From: Corallium rubrum
Lineage: Eukaryota; Cnidaria; Anthozoa; Scleralcyonacea; Coralliidae
Direction: 5' to 3'
NCBI GenBank assembly: GCA_964035015.1
Contig: OZ036005.1
Coordinates: 41,001-105,000, forward strand
Length of the DNA: 64,000 nucleotides
The notes under the pieces are model-generated. The model was not told the origin of the DNA and did no database searches. It saw only the letters and a program-made list of their open reading frames with translations. The number at the start of each line of letters is the position of its first letter. Within the stretch, counting starts at the first letter, position 1. The position numbers and the translations under genes are program-made. Of this stretch, positions 35,550-48,109 are shown in pieces.

Positions 35550-38500
35550 ATGAGCAAACCTCCAAGGAAAGACACGACGTATACTAAGCTTTTCGTTGGA
35601 AACATTCCGTATGGAACTAACGACGAAACACTGCGAACCTACTTCGCACAATTTGGCCACATCGAGGAAGCCGTAGTGATCCGGTCGAAAAATGACAACG
35701 CTTCGAAAGGATACGGCTTCGTAAGTTTTTTTGAAGTATTCTCGCTTTGTAACTTAGCATGTGCTTTATAAATTCACAAGTTAACGGACACTTGGGATAT
35801 GTTTTTCTCTCTTTTAACTGATTAAACTAGGTGACAATGAAGGATGAACTCGGAGCGCAGCTGGCTTGCCAAAACAAGAAACCACTCATTGATGGTCGAA
35901 GAGCCAACGTACAATTAGCTTACCTTGGAGCGAAAAAGAAGACGAAAGACAGTACGTATATATCAAGCTGTTTCTTCAAACATTTCGATAATTAATTAGC
36001 AAATGTCTAGTAATATTAGTGCTCCAACTTTTAGCTGCATGTGTTTGTTTTGGCCAGTAAATAATATTTAAGTCGTAAAGTACAATATCGAATGGTTCTA
36101 AATTTATATATGGCCTTCAATTCTTCAATAATTGTAAATGACTAAATAAAATACATTAGGTCAAAATATAGTTAATTTGATTCTTATTTATAATTTCTCT
36201 TTGGTTTATTCTTATAGGTTCTGGAAAACTATTCTCAAACGGGACAACGATGAATAAATCGTACGGGTAAGTCCAGGTGAAACCGCAAACACATATATGG
36301 TCATATAAAACTTCTATATACAGGAAGTAGAATGCTTTATTTCATTGTATTTTTGATTATATATTCTTCCCTGAGCGTTAATAATATTCGTCTTGGCAGT
36401 TGAGGCTTCTACTAACATTATTTACACAAACCTCTCTACCCTACTCGTTCTAATTGTCTTAAATCCGTATGGTCTTAAACATTCGTTTTATGTCAACATG
36501 ATGCTTTCAAGGTTGTCTGTTAAAGCGCCATAGATGTCGTGTCTTTTTACTAAGTTTGTTTGCCCTAGCCTTGATAGCGTTAAGCCGTTAAAGAAGAGTA
36601 AGGCTTCTACTGCAAAAAATCTCATCAGAGATCATCGCACTTATTAAAACTAGCGCCCGTTCAGGCGAAACGCGTCAAGGCAATTGGTTAGATTATAATA
36701 AACAAAATAAATGAACCACTTTTTTCTTTCAACTATAATCAGAAAAACATTTTAATTTACAGCGATGGGTCATAAAATTTTAACGAACATACAATGAACT
36801 TATATAAATATTGTCCAGTTTTTCCCCAAAACAAATTAACGCAACGACATTGTCACCTTTCAGCCCCGGTCATATGCATGGTCTGTTTTGATAATAGCAA
36901 ATATAAAGATCACACGGCAAAACGGGTGTTTTTCGGTTAATTTTATTCTGTTTATACGAGGAAAAGATTACTTGGGACTATATTTGTTTCGTTTACCAGC
37001 TAGGAACTCTGGTTTACTTAAGGGAGATCGCGATTTTGCGAATCCAATTTTCGCGGTGCATAAAAACATTCTGCTATTTTGGCCGCGGCAAAACTATTAA
37101 CCAAAGCGGCTAATAGTCCTAATAGCATTTTCTAATGTTTGTTATTTTTGATTGGCCGATACATTCACAGTTTTGTTATTCTATATTCTGTATTTAGAAG
37201 TAAACATGTTAATTATAAAATATACAGGCAAGCTCCAGGTGTTCAGCAACAATTAACAGAAACAATTTTTGAAAATATTTTTAGCTTCAATACAGAAAAC
37301 AGAAAATTCTGTTTCTGTTCGAATTTCTTGTGTGACCACAATGTATTGCGATTGAAGATGGGTCGGTATATGAATAGGTCCGAAAGTTGGGTTTTTGACC
37401 TTGTTTTTTTTTAGTACGTTTGTCTTCAAAATTTCCTGCGACGAAGTCCATTTTGCCGTTGTCTGTTCAGCTATAGATGCACAGATGACGTCACAACGTG
37501 GTAAGAACAAAAACGTGGCCCACAAGACGCAGTTGAGTGGGTCACTGATGTTCTCATAAACGTATTAGGCAGGGGGACAGGGTGGGGGGCAATTGCCCTC
37601 CCAAATATTTGAAAAAGGAGAATTCGGGCACTTTCTGCTAGGAATCTCGGGCAATTTTGACATGTAATGCTGCGAAATGTTCAAGAAAAATGCATACGTT
37701 AAGCTAAGATTGGAAAATCGGACTTAAAAAATGAATATTTAACCCTAAATTTTTCAGGTAAAAATCTCTGCCTCCCCAAACAGAACTGGGCTGCACAACT
37801 ATGGATGTTCTTTCCACGTTGTTACGTCTTCTGAACAGGCAACAACAAAAAATGATGGATCCGGCTATTTGTTTTATACAATACAAATAATTTAAACACT
37901 CTTGTCGGATTTGCCGGGGGCATGAAGAAGGAAAAAAGCAAGTCAGCTGACGCGATCTGACGTGCCATGCATGTATATCTGTGCTCTAATAGATCATGGC
38001 CAACAACCAATGAAAACACGCATAGCAACCACTGCCAACCAGGGTATTGTATAAAATATAATATATACTCCGCAATTACCAAGTTTCGCAACATTTTTGT
38101 TGCTGCAGCAAGTGTTGTGGCAAACTTTTGGACTGGTAATTTACCATCTTGCCATAGAACAATAACTGAGTATTGTAAAACGATGGCTGTCCAATGGCGA
38201 GATCAAGCCTGTGTTGTGCAAGGTAGAATCAAGTCCTACGTTTAGCGACGATTGCGGTAAACGCTGCAGCGCAGTGTGACACACACCCCTCATGCAACTT
38301 GTCTCACAACAATTTGCGCGATCAGCCAATCAACAATGACTTCGCGATCAGTTTTCTTTGGTCCCCTTTCTTATATAGACATAAGACAAGTTGCAAAAAA
38401 CGTGGAGTGTGGCACCTCCTTTCCAGTCATCAGAAACTTTATTGATCGCAGCTTGCTCCGAGCACTAGCGTCCATTTGAAAATAACTTTGCAATTTATTT

Positions 38501-39618
38501 TAACTCCTTCATGTACATTGTTGTGGGGCAACTTTATCTTTTTACTGTCTAACGCCAGACGATTTTATTCGTCAAAGGCAGAGCATGGCGTAGCCACGAT
38601 GCACACGTTATGTGGGCACAGCTGTGTTAGCTATAGGGAGGGGGGGGGGGTACAGCCTATCCATAGTCATGATTTTGCGACGTTAGAGCCTATCAGTCTA
38701 ATAACACTTGCGCACTAACAATACAACAATAGTACATTTTGAATTTTTTCACTGATTTTATTTCAAAAACGGTACAAATTTCCCATAATGAAGAACAAAC
38801 ACCAAGAAAAAAGCAACAAACAAAAATTCTAGAACAATAGGGTAGGATTCTTGTATTCTTTTCTTGTCCGTAGTAAGTGTCAACAAAATCGTGCATCCAA
38901 TTAGTTAATTAAGGATCCCGGAATTTCATCATTTTTACAATGTTTGGACTTTAACTAATACTTTGTCTTATAATATAAATTTATATATAATCTTTCTAAC
39001 AGTTTGCTTCATGCCAGATATGTCTGCAATATTTCACCCGGGCACACGTAGGTTCCGGGCCACTGTGCCCGGGACCTGTGCCCGGGTGGGTGTAGCTATG
39101 CCGGGACGTCTGAGAAAGCCTTTGCATGGAAGGATTAACAGCTTGTCCCTGCCATGTACCAGAAAGATGTTTAATATCTTTGTGCTATCTTGTTTTCTAG
39201 GGTGCCATCACCACCTTTCGTCATTCCAACAAGTATGGTTTTCCCTAATGGTCAACAAACGTACGTTGTGGCAACATCTCCAACATCCCCACCTGCCCCC
39301 ATGAGTCCCATGGCAACCTCTTTGAGCCCTCCAAGTCAGCAGCCAATCTTCTTCGAGTATTCACCTTACCTTACTGGCGCACAGACTGTGTTTTATGGTG
39401 GCACTCTGTACGATCAAAGTTTTGTCCCAACTGGTCAAGTGATCCTCAGTTCTCCTGGGTTCCCTCCACAGACCTATGTACAACCATTATCGTCACCACC
39501 ACCACCCGGACCAATCCCGGCGCTTGCCATGCCCACTTGTCAACATGCGCAGTTCTTCGTGCAAAATGGCGACCAGGGATTAAACCAAACCAATCAACCG
39601 ATGTTGGTCAATCAATAA
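35550..39618 (+). CDS. RBM24: RBM24/RBM38-family RNA-binding protein (4 exons, complete, 252 aa)
   Basis: Exons: 35550-35720, 35831-35951, 36218-36266, 39201-39618. Phases match at every GT-AG junction and the sum is 759 nt. One RRM fills residues 11-90: RNP2 is KLFVGNI, RNP1 is KGYGFVTM, and the RNP1 motif is split by intron 1. The block [18 protein letters not shown] directly after it is diagnostic for the RBM24/RBM38 (SEB-4, SUP-12) family. The rest is Pro/Ser/Gln-rich, starting [17 protein letters not shown], as in the vertebrate proteins (about 236 aa). Family members bind GU-rich elements and control splicing and mRNA stability, notably in muscle and neural differentiation; nothing in the sequence shows its targets here. 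A possible poly(A) signal AATAAA is at 40049. Intron 3 (2.9 kb) holds repeat fragments only. Confidence 0.92.
36267..39200. other. Intron 3 of the RBM24-like gene
   Basis: No further exon is recognised. It contains a fragment of the dispersed repeat (CTGTCTAACGCCAGACGATT at about 38547-38566), a run of G at 38640-38650, and a GC-rich knot near 39035-39095 with four copies of GCCCGGG or CCCGGGC. Confidence 0.6.
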
Positions 39619-40275
39619 AAGGCATCACAGTAAAACAACCACACTCAAAATATCAATTTTATGACTCGGAAAAACAAAACGAAGCGGAATTTGACCCAGA
39701 ATTTCTGTCAATGGAATTTTAAAGGATAAACTGCGCTCTTAATGGCCATGATTAATTTAGATGATACCCCTTCCCCCCCTGAAACTGAATGTTGTCGCGG
39801 TAATTCTGTAATTTGTGCATTAAATGTCCTTAATCTCAAAGTCGTAGACTATATAATGAAGCAAAGAAAAATTAATTTGTCAGAATCATTTTGTACAAGA
39901 CCTATTTAGGTTTCTTAGCAATTTAACGGAACGACGAGAATAAATTCATGTCCAGTACTGGCTGTGATCGATGCAGCGAAATACCAGCAATTCTCGTCAC
40001 TTTTACCCTCACTGACAAATTATCCATTAAATGTTAATGTCAATTACTAATAAAATAAATATTGAATTTATTCTATGTTGTGCTTTGTAAAAACCTCGTA
40101 CAATTTCCATCAATGCCCAGCAATCTGATTGAATTAATCCTCAATTGTCTTGTCAATAGGAACGCCTAAGCGCGGATTGAAACGTGAAATGCAACAAATG
40201 AACAGTTTGTGCACTGTCTCTTAATGCCCCCTTAATTGTACTGAGGAAAAAAGGTCTATAAGACTTGATGTTTTA

Positions 40276-40466
40276 CAGTCCTTTCGAACTCACTTTTCAC
40301 CCAAACCTTCGGAAGTCCGTTGGGAAGTTCAACTAGTTTGTTTCAGTTGAACTACGCATTTGATTGGCTGCTAGTAACCAACCAACCAATCAAACGCGTA
40401 GTTCAAAACGAACCACAAACGAACTTGCGAAGATTTGGGTTAAAAGTGAGTTGCAAATGCCGACTG
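40276..40466. mobile_element. Tc1/mariner-type MITE with TA duplication
   Basis: The ends are CAGTCCTTTCGAACTCACTT and, inverted, CAGTCGGCATTTGCAACTCA, each flanked by TA (40274-40275 and 40467-40468). The arms pair along most of the 191 bp, including TTGAACTACGCATTTGATTGG. No coding capacity. Confidence 0.72.
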
Positions 40467-41060
40467 TAACCGTCGCGTGTTGGACATTTTGTGTAAATGT
40501 TCACCGCCAAGGGTTATGTTATCACTCCTCGGTTTGTCACCAGGATATCTCACAAATACTGCACAGGGTTTCATCAAAGTTTGGAAAGATTGATCATAGA
40601 CTGGGCAAGGACCAACTCATTTTGGTTGAGATTTGGATAAGAATTTAATAAAAAATTTAATCTTATTTTATGCAAACATTTTTGGACCAGTGTAACGAAG
40701 CATTCAGTTAGCCATTCATACATGTGTCGGTCTTGTGAGCCAGCGTCAAGCGCAGGATGGCTCATTCCGAAGGTTATTGCCCAAATGGGCGGGCACCAAG
40801 TGATGTATTTCAGAAAGGCAGGGAGGGGACATGCCCCGAAACAATTTGGAATTTAGGGGTTTTGAAATTAATGCTATTTCCTGCATTTTAATTTATGGCT
40901 GATTTTGAAGGTTATACAACTAGAATAACCAAAGTTACTAAGATTACCCTGTGCCCAAGTAAAGCTGCGTGTGCCCGAGTTAAATATTGCAGACCTATCA
41001 AAAATTGCAACACATGGTGGGTTATTTGGTCGTGTTGGCGAATTTAACTCTGAATATATA

Positions 41061-41065
<5 letters not shown>

Positions 41066-41121
<56 letters not shown>
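41066..41121. repeat. TA dinucleotide microsatellite
   Basis: About 28 TA units. The surrounding 40470-41590 contains no recognised gene; a near-perfect 14 bp stem, TCTCACAGTGACAT, lies at about 41531-41562. Confidence 0.95.
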
Positions 41122-41123
<2 letters not shown>

Positions 41124-41589
41124 AAAATACAAATGCGTCTCCCATCACGCATAGTCCATAAAATTCCACAAAAATTATATCCAGACATCTATCTGTATTA
41201 CCAAGGGTCGTGTAAATGACATTATCCATTATTCCACAAACTGACTGCAAAGTTTGTCGCAATCCTACCAAAAATAATGTAAATATTTAATTTTGGTATT
41301 TTACATGGCGTTTTATAATGTTCAGAATTCTATAAAGTCTTCTCCCGAAATGCAGGAAATGGTATTTCAGAGACCACTAGATTTAAAAAAATTTTGGGAG
41401 GCATCCTAGCTTCCCCCTTTATAAGACAAGACAAGACTTTATTTAATACCATAATTTGCATTGCATTAAGTAATTAGGACAGATGTATTGGTACGTATAA
41501 ATGGGTATAAGCTAACTGTAATCAAAAATATCTCACAGTGACATAGAAATGTCACTGTGAGATTACCAACTAATACTAAGATTACCAAA

Positions 41590-42116
41590 GTTACTAGTAT
41601 TACCAAACAACCGGCTTCAACGAGTACAAAATGCTTGTACGGATTTTGTGACGAACAGTTATTGCAAAATGAAGGACGTGATTAAACTTGGATGATTGCC
41701 AATGAAAGAACGTCGTGATTGGCACCTTCTGAAACTAGCTCATAAAGCAATTCATGAAGTAACCTGGCCATCCTACATTAATCTTGAGATGGTATCGCAT
41801 TCAAGATATTGCGTTGCAACAAAGCAGAATCAGGAACATTCCAGGATTCGGCTTCAAAACTTTTTAATAATCCCCCTACTGATTTAAGGAACTGTACTGA
41901 TTATTTTTATTTTTCCAAAGAAACTAAAGCGTTTCTTTGAAACTAAAACCTTTAAAACCTTTCAAAGAAACTAAAGCGAAACTTTTAAGTCAAACAAAAG
42001 AGTTGTTTAATTGATAGTAAATTATCTTAATTTAGTGTATATACTGTATTCTATATAAATTCCTAACCTGTATTTCTTATATTTTAACCTTCACTCTATA
42101 GATGTACTGTGAATAA
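41590..42116 (+). pseudogene. 3' end of a degraded LINE ORF2
   Basis: One frame reads LQRVQNACTDFVTNSYCKMK, then LGWLPMKERRDWHLLKLAHK, the conserved tail of CR1/L2/RTE-type reverse transcriptases; a shifted frame continues with ASKLFNNPPTDLRNCTDYFY. The endonuclease and polymerase core are missing. The 3' tail GTACTGTGAATAAAGCATTATTATTATT runs directly into the microsatellite, which suggests that the element's own 3' repeat seeded it. Confidence 0.7.
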
Positions 42117-42118
42117 AG

Positions 42119-42129
42119 CATTATTATTA

Positions 42130-42199
<70 letters not shown>

Positions 42200-42730
42200 A
42201 TTATTATTATTATTATTGTTATTGTTATTGTTATTGTTGTTGTTGTTGCTGTTGCTGTTACTGTTACTGTTACTGTTACTGTTACTGTTACTGTTACTGT
42301 TACTGTTACTGTTACTGTTACTGTTACTGTTACTGTTACTGTTACTGTTACTGTTACTGTTACTGTTACTGTTACTGTTACTGTTACTGTTACTGTTACT
42401 GTTACTGTTACTGTTACTGTTACTGTTACTGTTACTGTTACTGTTACTGTTACTGTTACTGTTACTGTTACTGTTACTGTTACTGTTACTGTTACTGTTA
42501 CTGTTACTGTTACTGTTACTGTTACTGTTACTGTTACTGTTACTGTTACTGTTACTGTTACTGTTACTGTTACTGTTACTGTTACTGTTACTGTTACTGT
42601 TACTGTTACTGTTACTGTTACTGTTACTGTTACTGTTACTGTTACTGTTACTGTTACTGTTACTGTTACTGTTACTGTTACTGTTACTGTTACTGTTACT
42701 GTTATTGTTATTATTATTATTACTACTACT
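42119..42730. repeat. ATT array followed by 74 copies of GTTACT
   Basis: ATT triplets (42119-42225) pass through GTT triplets into a perfect hexanucleotide array GTTACT from 42257 to 42700 (444 bp), then back to ATT and ACT triplets. Single-residue Leu and Cys-Tyr reading frames here are artefacts. Confidence 0.98.
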
Positions 42731-43883
42731 AAGATTACTAAGATTACCAGAGTTACTATAAGATTACTAGAGTTACTAAGATTAAGATTACCAGCTGGAA
42801 AAGTGAGTAAATGCGCAAAATGGTTTGTGGGTTAATTACCGTCTATAAAGTAAACCGAAACGTTAGTTTCTATTAAAATATTTAGCCTTCTCTCAATGTA
42901 TTCGTGTTTGATATGGTCTTTTAAAAGTTATCTGCTGGCAATAATATTTATCACCCGACTAAATTAAACCTTATTTTCATAATTAATGCATTAATTATAA
43001 TTAAATTAAAATTGCGCTGCATATGAACTACCCTGGTCCCAGAGGTCCTACGCCGCCCGCTCCCCCCCGAAATGCTGAAAGCGGCGAGAGAACCTCTGGT
43101 CGAATTGGCCGTTTCTTTGATCGCACCGAGCCAATGAAGTCGCTAGGGTCAGATCTTGACCCCATTTTCTGATTGGCTAAGAGATATGTTAGGGGGGTGT
43201 CGATTAAAATAAATAATTACACAACTACAAGTCAAAGGTGGAGGCGTGAAGAAATCATGGAAGAAATATACTTATACTGCATCTTGTAAGGCGTTTGTAG
43301 CATCGTTATGTTAAAATCTCCGGAGCAAAATTGCAAAACAAAGCCGTAAAGAACAAGAACTAACAAATACCGTTGCTGGTGCACATTTCCGGGTCGTACC
43401 TTGGTACACCGAGTTTGCAGTACGTGAGAAGTATAAATATTATTTCAGTGTGTATTTCTCTTACTCAAGAAATATTTCTACGTTGCCATACGGATTGGGC
43501 GATCGAGTATTAATCTGCCGCCGAACTATAATTTATGTATACCGAGAACGTCGTTCAGCAACTTTTTCAATATTCTCTAGTGGGTTCGCCGTGACATCCA
43601 AGTATGACGTGTTTTTTTTTAAATTTGAATACAGTTGTAAGTTGTTGCATAAATGAACTTGTTATACCATTCTGTGATTGTAATTTATAAATCCTATCGC
43701 TAATTTTATTACGAATATAATGACGGCGTCGTAATGCCAAAAGCAAGGCGCCATACATTTGTATTAACCACGAATTGATAGCTGTTTATTTTTTTAACTC
43801 CTACTTTGATCTCATCCAGTCATCTCATGCATGCTAAAGAATAAAAATCCGTTGTTTATGAACACTCTAAAGAAGAGAACGTG

Positions 43884-44083
43884 TGTTGAATATAAACAAA
43901 TGATCACGTGAACATAACTGTAATTTATGTCATATAATATATCCTGTAAAATAATTAAGTAAATAATAAATGTGAGACACATGCTTCGTGCTTCTTTCCC
44001 AAACAAGTTGTTATGTTCGTATTCTATATTAAAGTTTAATCCGAAACAATCCTCTGTCAGAATAAGTTATGGCGACTCCAACA
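43884..44083 (+). repeat. 5' LTR (200 bp)
   Basis: TGTTG...CAACA ends. The gag start codon ATG (44069) lies inside the last 15 bases of the LTR. Confidence 0.95.
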
Positions 44084-44337
44084 GGTTATGGGCCCAGAGC
44101 GAGAAACTTTTTCAATGGAGATGAAAGGAAATACGAACTATGGGAAACAAAATTCATGGGTTATCTACACATTCTAAAGTTAAAATCTACTGTGGAAAGC
44201 GAGGAACCAGATGAAACAAAGAATGCCGATGTTTATGCTGAACTTATACAAGTACTAGACGATCGGTCACTCGCTCTAGTCATGAGAGATGCCAAAGATG
44301 ATGGCAAGAAGGCGATCGGCATACTCAGGGAACATTA
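44069..44337 (+). pseudogene. copia gag, 5' fragment before the insertion
   Basis: The frame starts MATPTGYGPRARNFFNGDER and shows the usual copia gag N-terminus (YELWETKFMGYLHILKL). It is cut after REHY by the inserted element, which adds foreign codons and a stop at 44387-44389. The frame is in register with the downstream part: removing the insert and one TTA would rejoin them without a shift, so insertion is the only visible damage. Confidence 0.88.
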
Positions 44338-44430
44338 CACAGGAAAAAACGGGAGAAAAACATTAATGATTTTGCATGGGTTTCGATGAATTCCCATTCT
44401 TAAAAAAACACATTAATGGTAATTGCTAGC

Positions 44431-46310
44431 TCACAGAGTTACCATTCATGTGTTTTTAACTTCCATTAATGGTATTTCTTCAAAAAACATTCATGACAAT
44501 GTAAAATCATTAATGTAAAATGTCAAGCAATTGATCACAGAGTTACCATTCATGTGTTTTTAACTTCCATTAATGGTATTTCTTCAAAAAACATTCATGA
44601 TAATGTAAAATCATTAATGTAAAATGTGAAGCAATTGATCACAGAGTTACCATTCATGTGTTTTTAACTTCCATTAATGGTATTTCTTCAAAAAACATTC
44701 ATGACAATGTAAAATCATTAATGTAAAATGTCAAGCAATTGATCACAGAGTTACCATTCATGTGTTTTTAACTTCCATTAATGGTATTTCTTCAAAAAAC
44801 ATTCATGATAATGTAAAATCATTAATGTAAAATGTGAAGCAATTGATCACAGAGTTACCATTCATGTGTTTTTAACTTCCATTAATGGTATTTCTTCCAA
44901 AAACATTCATGATAATGTAAAATCATTAATGTAAAATGTGAAGCAATTGATCACAGAGTTACCATTCATGTGTTTTTAACTTCCATTAATGGTATTTCTT
45001 CCAAAAACATTCATGATAATGTAAAATCATTAATGTAAAATGTGAAGCAATTGATCACAGAGTTACCATTCATGTGTTTTTAACTTCCATTAATGGTATT
45101 TCTTCAAAAAACATTCATGATAATGTAAGATCATTAATGTAAAATGTGAAGCAATTGCTCACAGAGTTACCATTCATGTGTTTTTAACTTCCATTAATGG
45201 TATTTCTTCAAAAAACATTCATGACAATGTAAAATCATTAATGTAAAATGTCAAGCAATTGATCACAGAGTTACCATTCATGTGTTTTTGACTTCCATTA
45301 ATGGTATTTCTTCAAAAAACATTCATGACAATGTAAAATCATTAATGTAAAATGTCAAGCAATTGATCACAGAGTTATACCATTCATGTGTTTTTAACTT
45401 CCATTAATGGTATTTCTTCAAAAAACATTCATGACAATGTAAAATCATTAATGTAAAATGTCAAGCAATTGATCACAGAGTTACCATTCATGTGTTTTTA
45501 ACTTCCATTAATGGTATTTCTTCAAAAAACATTCATGATAATGTAAAATCATTAATGTAAAATGTGAAGCAATTGATCACAGAGTTACCATTCATGTGTT
45601 TTTAACTTCCATTAATGGTATTTCTTCCAAAAACATTCATGATAATGTAAAATCATTAATGTAAAATGTGAAGCAATTGATCACAGAGTTACCATTCATG
45701 TGTTTTTAACTTCCATTAATGGTATTTCTTCCAAAAACATTCATGATAATGTAAAATCATTAATGTAAAATGTGAAGCAATTGATCACAGAGTTACCATT
45801 CATGTGTTTTTAACTTCCATTAATGGTATTTCTTCAAAAAACATTCATGATAATGTAAGATCATTAATGTAAAATGTGAAGCAATTGCTCACAGAGTTAC
45901 CATTCATGTGTTTTTAACTTCCATTAATGGTATTTCTTCAAAAAACATTCATGACAATGTAAAATCATTAATGTAAAATGTCAAGCAATTGATCACAGAG
46001 TTACCATTCATGTGTTTTTGACTTCCATTAATGGTATTTCTTCAAAAAACATTCATGACAATGTAAAATCATTAATGTAAAATGTCAAGCAATTGATCAC
46101 AGAGTTACCATTCATGTGTTTTTAACTTCCATTAATGGTATTTCTTCAAAAAACATTCATGACAATGTAAAATCATTAATGTAAAATGTCAAGCAATTGA
46201 TCACAGAGTTACCATTCATGTGTTTTTAACTTCCATTAATGGTATTTCTTCAAAAAACATTCATGACAATGTAAAATCATTAATGTAAAATGTCAAGCAA
46301 TGGTCCACCA
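44431..46310. repeat. 104 bp satellite, 18 copies, with higher-order structure
   Basis: Units contain TCACAGAGTTACCATTCATG, CTTCCATTAATGGTATTTCT and ATGTAAAATCATTAATG. The period is 104 bp (one unit has 2 extra bases). Diagnostic variants show that units 4-10 and 11-17 carry the same variants in the same order, apart from that 2-base insertion, so a block of seven units was duplicated as a whole. Confidence 0.95.
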
Positions 46311-46450
46311 ACTCCATCCACTGCAGGTAACCATATATATCCCATAATACCTCAGTTCCCCAGGCACTCGCTCTCATTTCTTTGAAGACAATTATCAGAG
46401 TAAGTTGTTTTGTTAAAGTTTTGGGTTTTTAAAACGATTTTTTTTTGAAA

Positions 46451-47348
46451 ATGAGTTCGGGTAGCGACGATTTCGTGGAGGTTAACAATAAGCAGCTGAG
46501 AGAAACGTCAGTCGACGAAGTTTCCTCCTGGATAAGGAAACATTTTGAGAGAGAAACAGCATTCAAAATTACAGGTGAGTTTTTAAAAAGGCGAAAATAT
46601 CACAACGATTTTCACCGTATCTAGTACTGCAATTACTGAGTTTTGAGTTACTGACTTTTTAGAATATTTGTTTTATATGATTTACTGTTTCTGTTTGTTT
46701 TATTTGTCTTTGGAATTGAAGCGTACAATAGCCATTTATTTTCAAATTTAGTTGTGTCTTTGTTGATGTTCTTTCTGCTTGGCTACTGCTTATAAACATG
46801 TTTTGCTTTGTTAATAAAGCCCTAATCAAACGAGAATGCAAGTCAAGTTGCCGGTTACGCTATCCCAGCTAGCCGCTCTGAATAATTTCCCAAAAATATT
46901 ATGTACCGTGGCAAAGTTAAAACTTATTTAAAACACTCATGAAATCTTTATTTTGTTAATTTGGGTGTTCGGACGACTGCCACACGGCCACAGGAATTCG
47001 TGACTGCCAACTTGCGATGACTTGTGTTCTAATTTGATTAGGGCTTAATTACATGTGCCTATATATATATATGTATGTTTTTGTGCCCATTATGTGTTTG
47101 TATTTCCTAATTTCTCAATCGCCATTTCAAACTTTATCCGGTCTATGTGTGTATATATATAAATATTTAAACAAATTTTAGAGCAAAAGATTGACGGTGC
47201 AGCTGTGGTGGATTAATCTGATTGGGGAGCAGATGAAAGTAAAGAGGCTTGTAGAGGAGATGTGCAAAGATGTTGCTGTTGTGAAAAAACATTTACCTTT
47301 CCAAAAACCATCAGGGAAGTCGATCTCCAGTGACCTTCACAAAATAAG
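46451..47348 (+). pseudogene. SAM-domain-like gene fragment inside the CACTA-like element (frame broken)
   Basis: Exon 46451-46574 starts MSSGSDDFVEVNNKQLRETS and continues VDEVSSWIRKHF, like the first helix of a SAM domain. The donor ACAG|GTGAGT and acceptor TTTTAG join in matching phase to exon 47182-47348, which gives EQKIDGAAVVD and then TAA (47214-47216). In the next frame the domain goes on: LIGEQMKVKRLVEEMCKDV to SSDLHKI, ending at a donor. One base change in length near 47212 would explain the break. SAM domains mediate protein oligomerisation. It may be a captured host gene or an accessory gene of the element. Confidence 0.55.
46817..47046. mobile_element. MITE in the intron of the SAM-like fragment
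   Basis: The ends AAGCCCTAATCAAA are inverted at both sides and extend imperfectly to CAAGTC (about 28 bp). The target duplication is unclear in the AT-rich flanks. Confidence 0.65.
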
Positions 47349-47833
47349 GTACAACGCAAAGTAAAAGCCTTTATCTTTTATGTAGTTAATTAAATCAAGT
47401 TATAAACCGAACGACGAAGGAGCAATGTTTGTGCGAGAAAACCCAAGGCAGATACTTTCCAGTACATATACAGAGTAAAAGAGGTTAATAATCCATTTAT
47501 TATATGGTTTTTGGTTCAGTTTCTTAATTATCTGTTTTTTATGAGCTCCACATTAATTCTTCGAACTTCAAATGTTGCCGTTCACCTTACTTTTGAGCAA
47601 TTGTTCGCTTCGCAGTTCATGTTTACAACTCAGCAACTGTATTGTCTACGTTTATTCAATTAATAGTTTCTAGATAAAACTAATTATTAAAAAAATAGTT
47701 TAATAAAACCAATAATTGACTCGATCAATAGAGATCGAAACGCATTTGTGGTTTTTCAACTGACTTACCATAAATAAAAATACATTCATGTTTTTTTTAA
47801 TAAAAACCGTAAAGTACTGTTTAATAAACGAGC

Positions 47834-47915
47834 AGGAGTGTTTTATCAGATATAAAGACACGAGGCGAAGCCGAGTGTTTTTATATCTGATAAAACACGA
47901 ACTGCGAGTTATTGA
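47834..47915. repeat. Hairpin GTGTTTTATCAGATATAAA
   Basis: AGTGTTTTATCAGATATAAA pairs with TTTATATCTGATAAAACAC around GAGGCGAAGCCGAG. It is related in design to the hairpin at 26036-26192. Confidence 0.6.
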
Positions 47916-48109
47916 ACGACTTCAAAAACGAACCACTTGGTAAGTTCATTGGCGTAGTAAGTTTGAAAAATAACCTTGTCTAAGCCGAGAAAATCAAAGC
48001 TAAAGTTTATGTAAACCAAGAGGATTCTTTATCATATATAAAACCACGGACATGGTACTGATTTTCTTTGTGTTTTCCTCATGAATTATTGAGTTTTTGC
48101 CGAATGGAT

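Noticed and set aside
37139..38718. Short open frames inside RBM24-like intron 3
   Set aside because: No domain, no consistent splice sites, and overlapping repeat fragments.
42109..42761. Poly-Leu and (Cys-Tyr)n open frames
   Set aside because: They are translations of ATT and GTTACT microsatellites.
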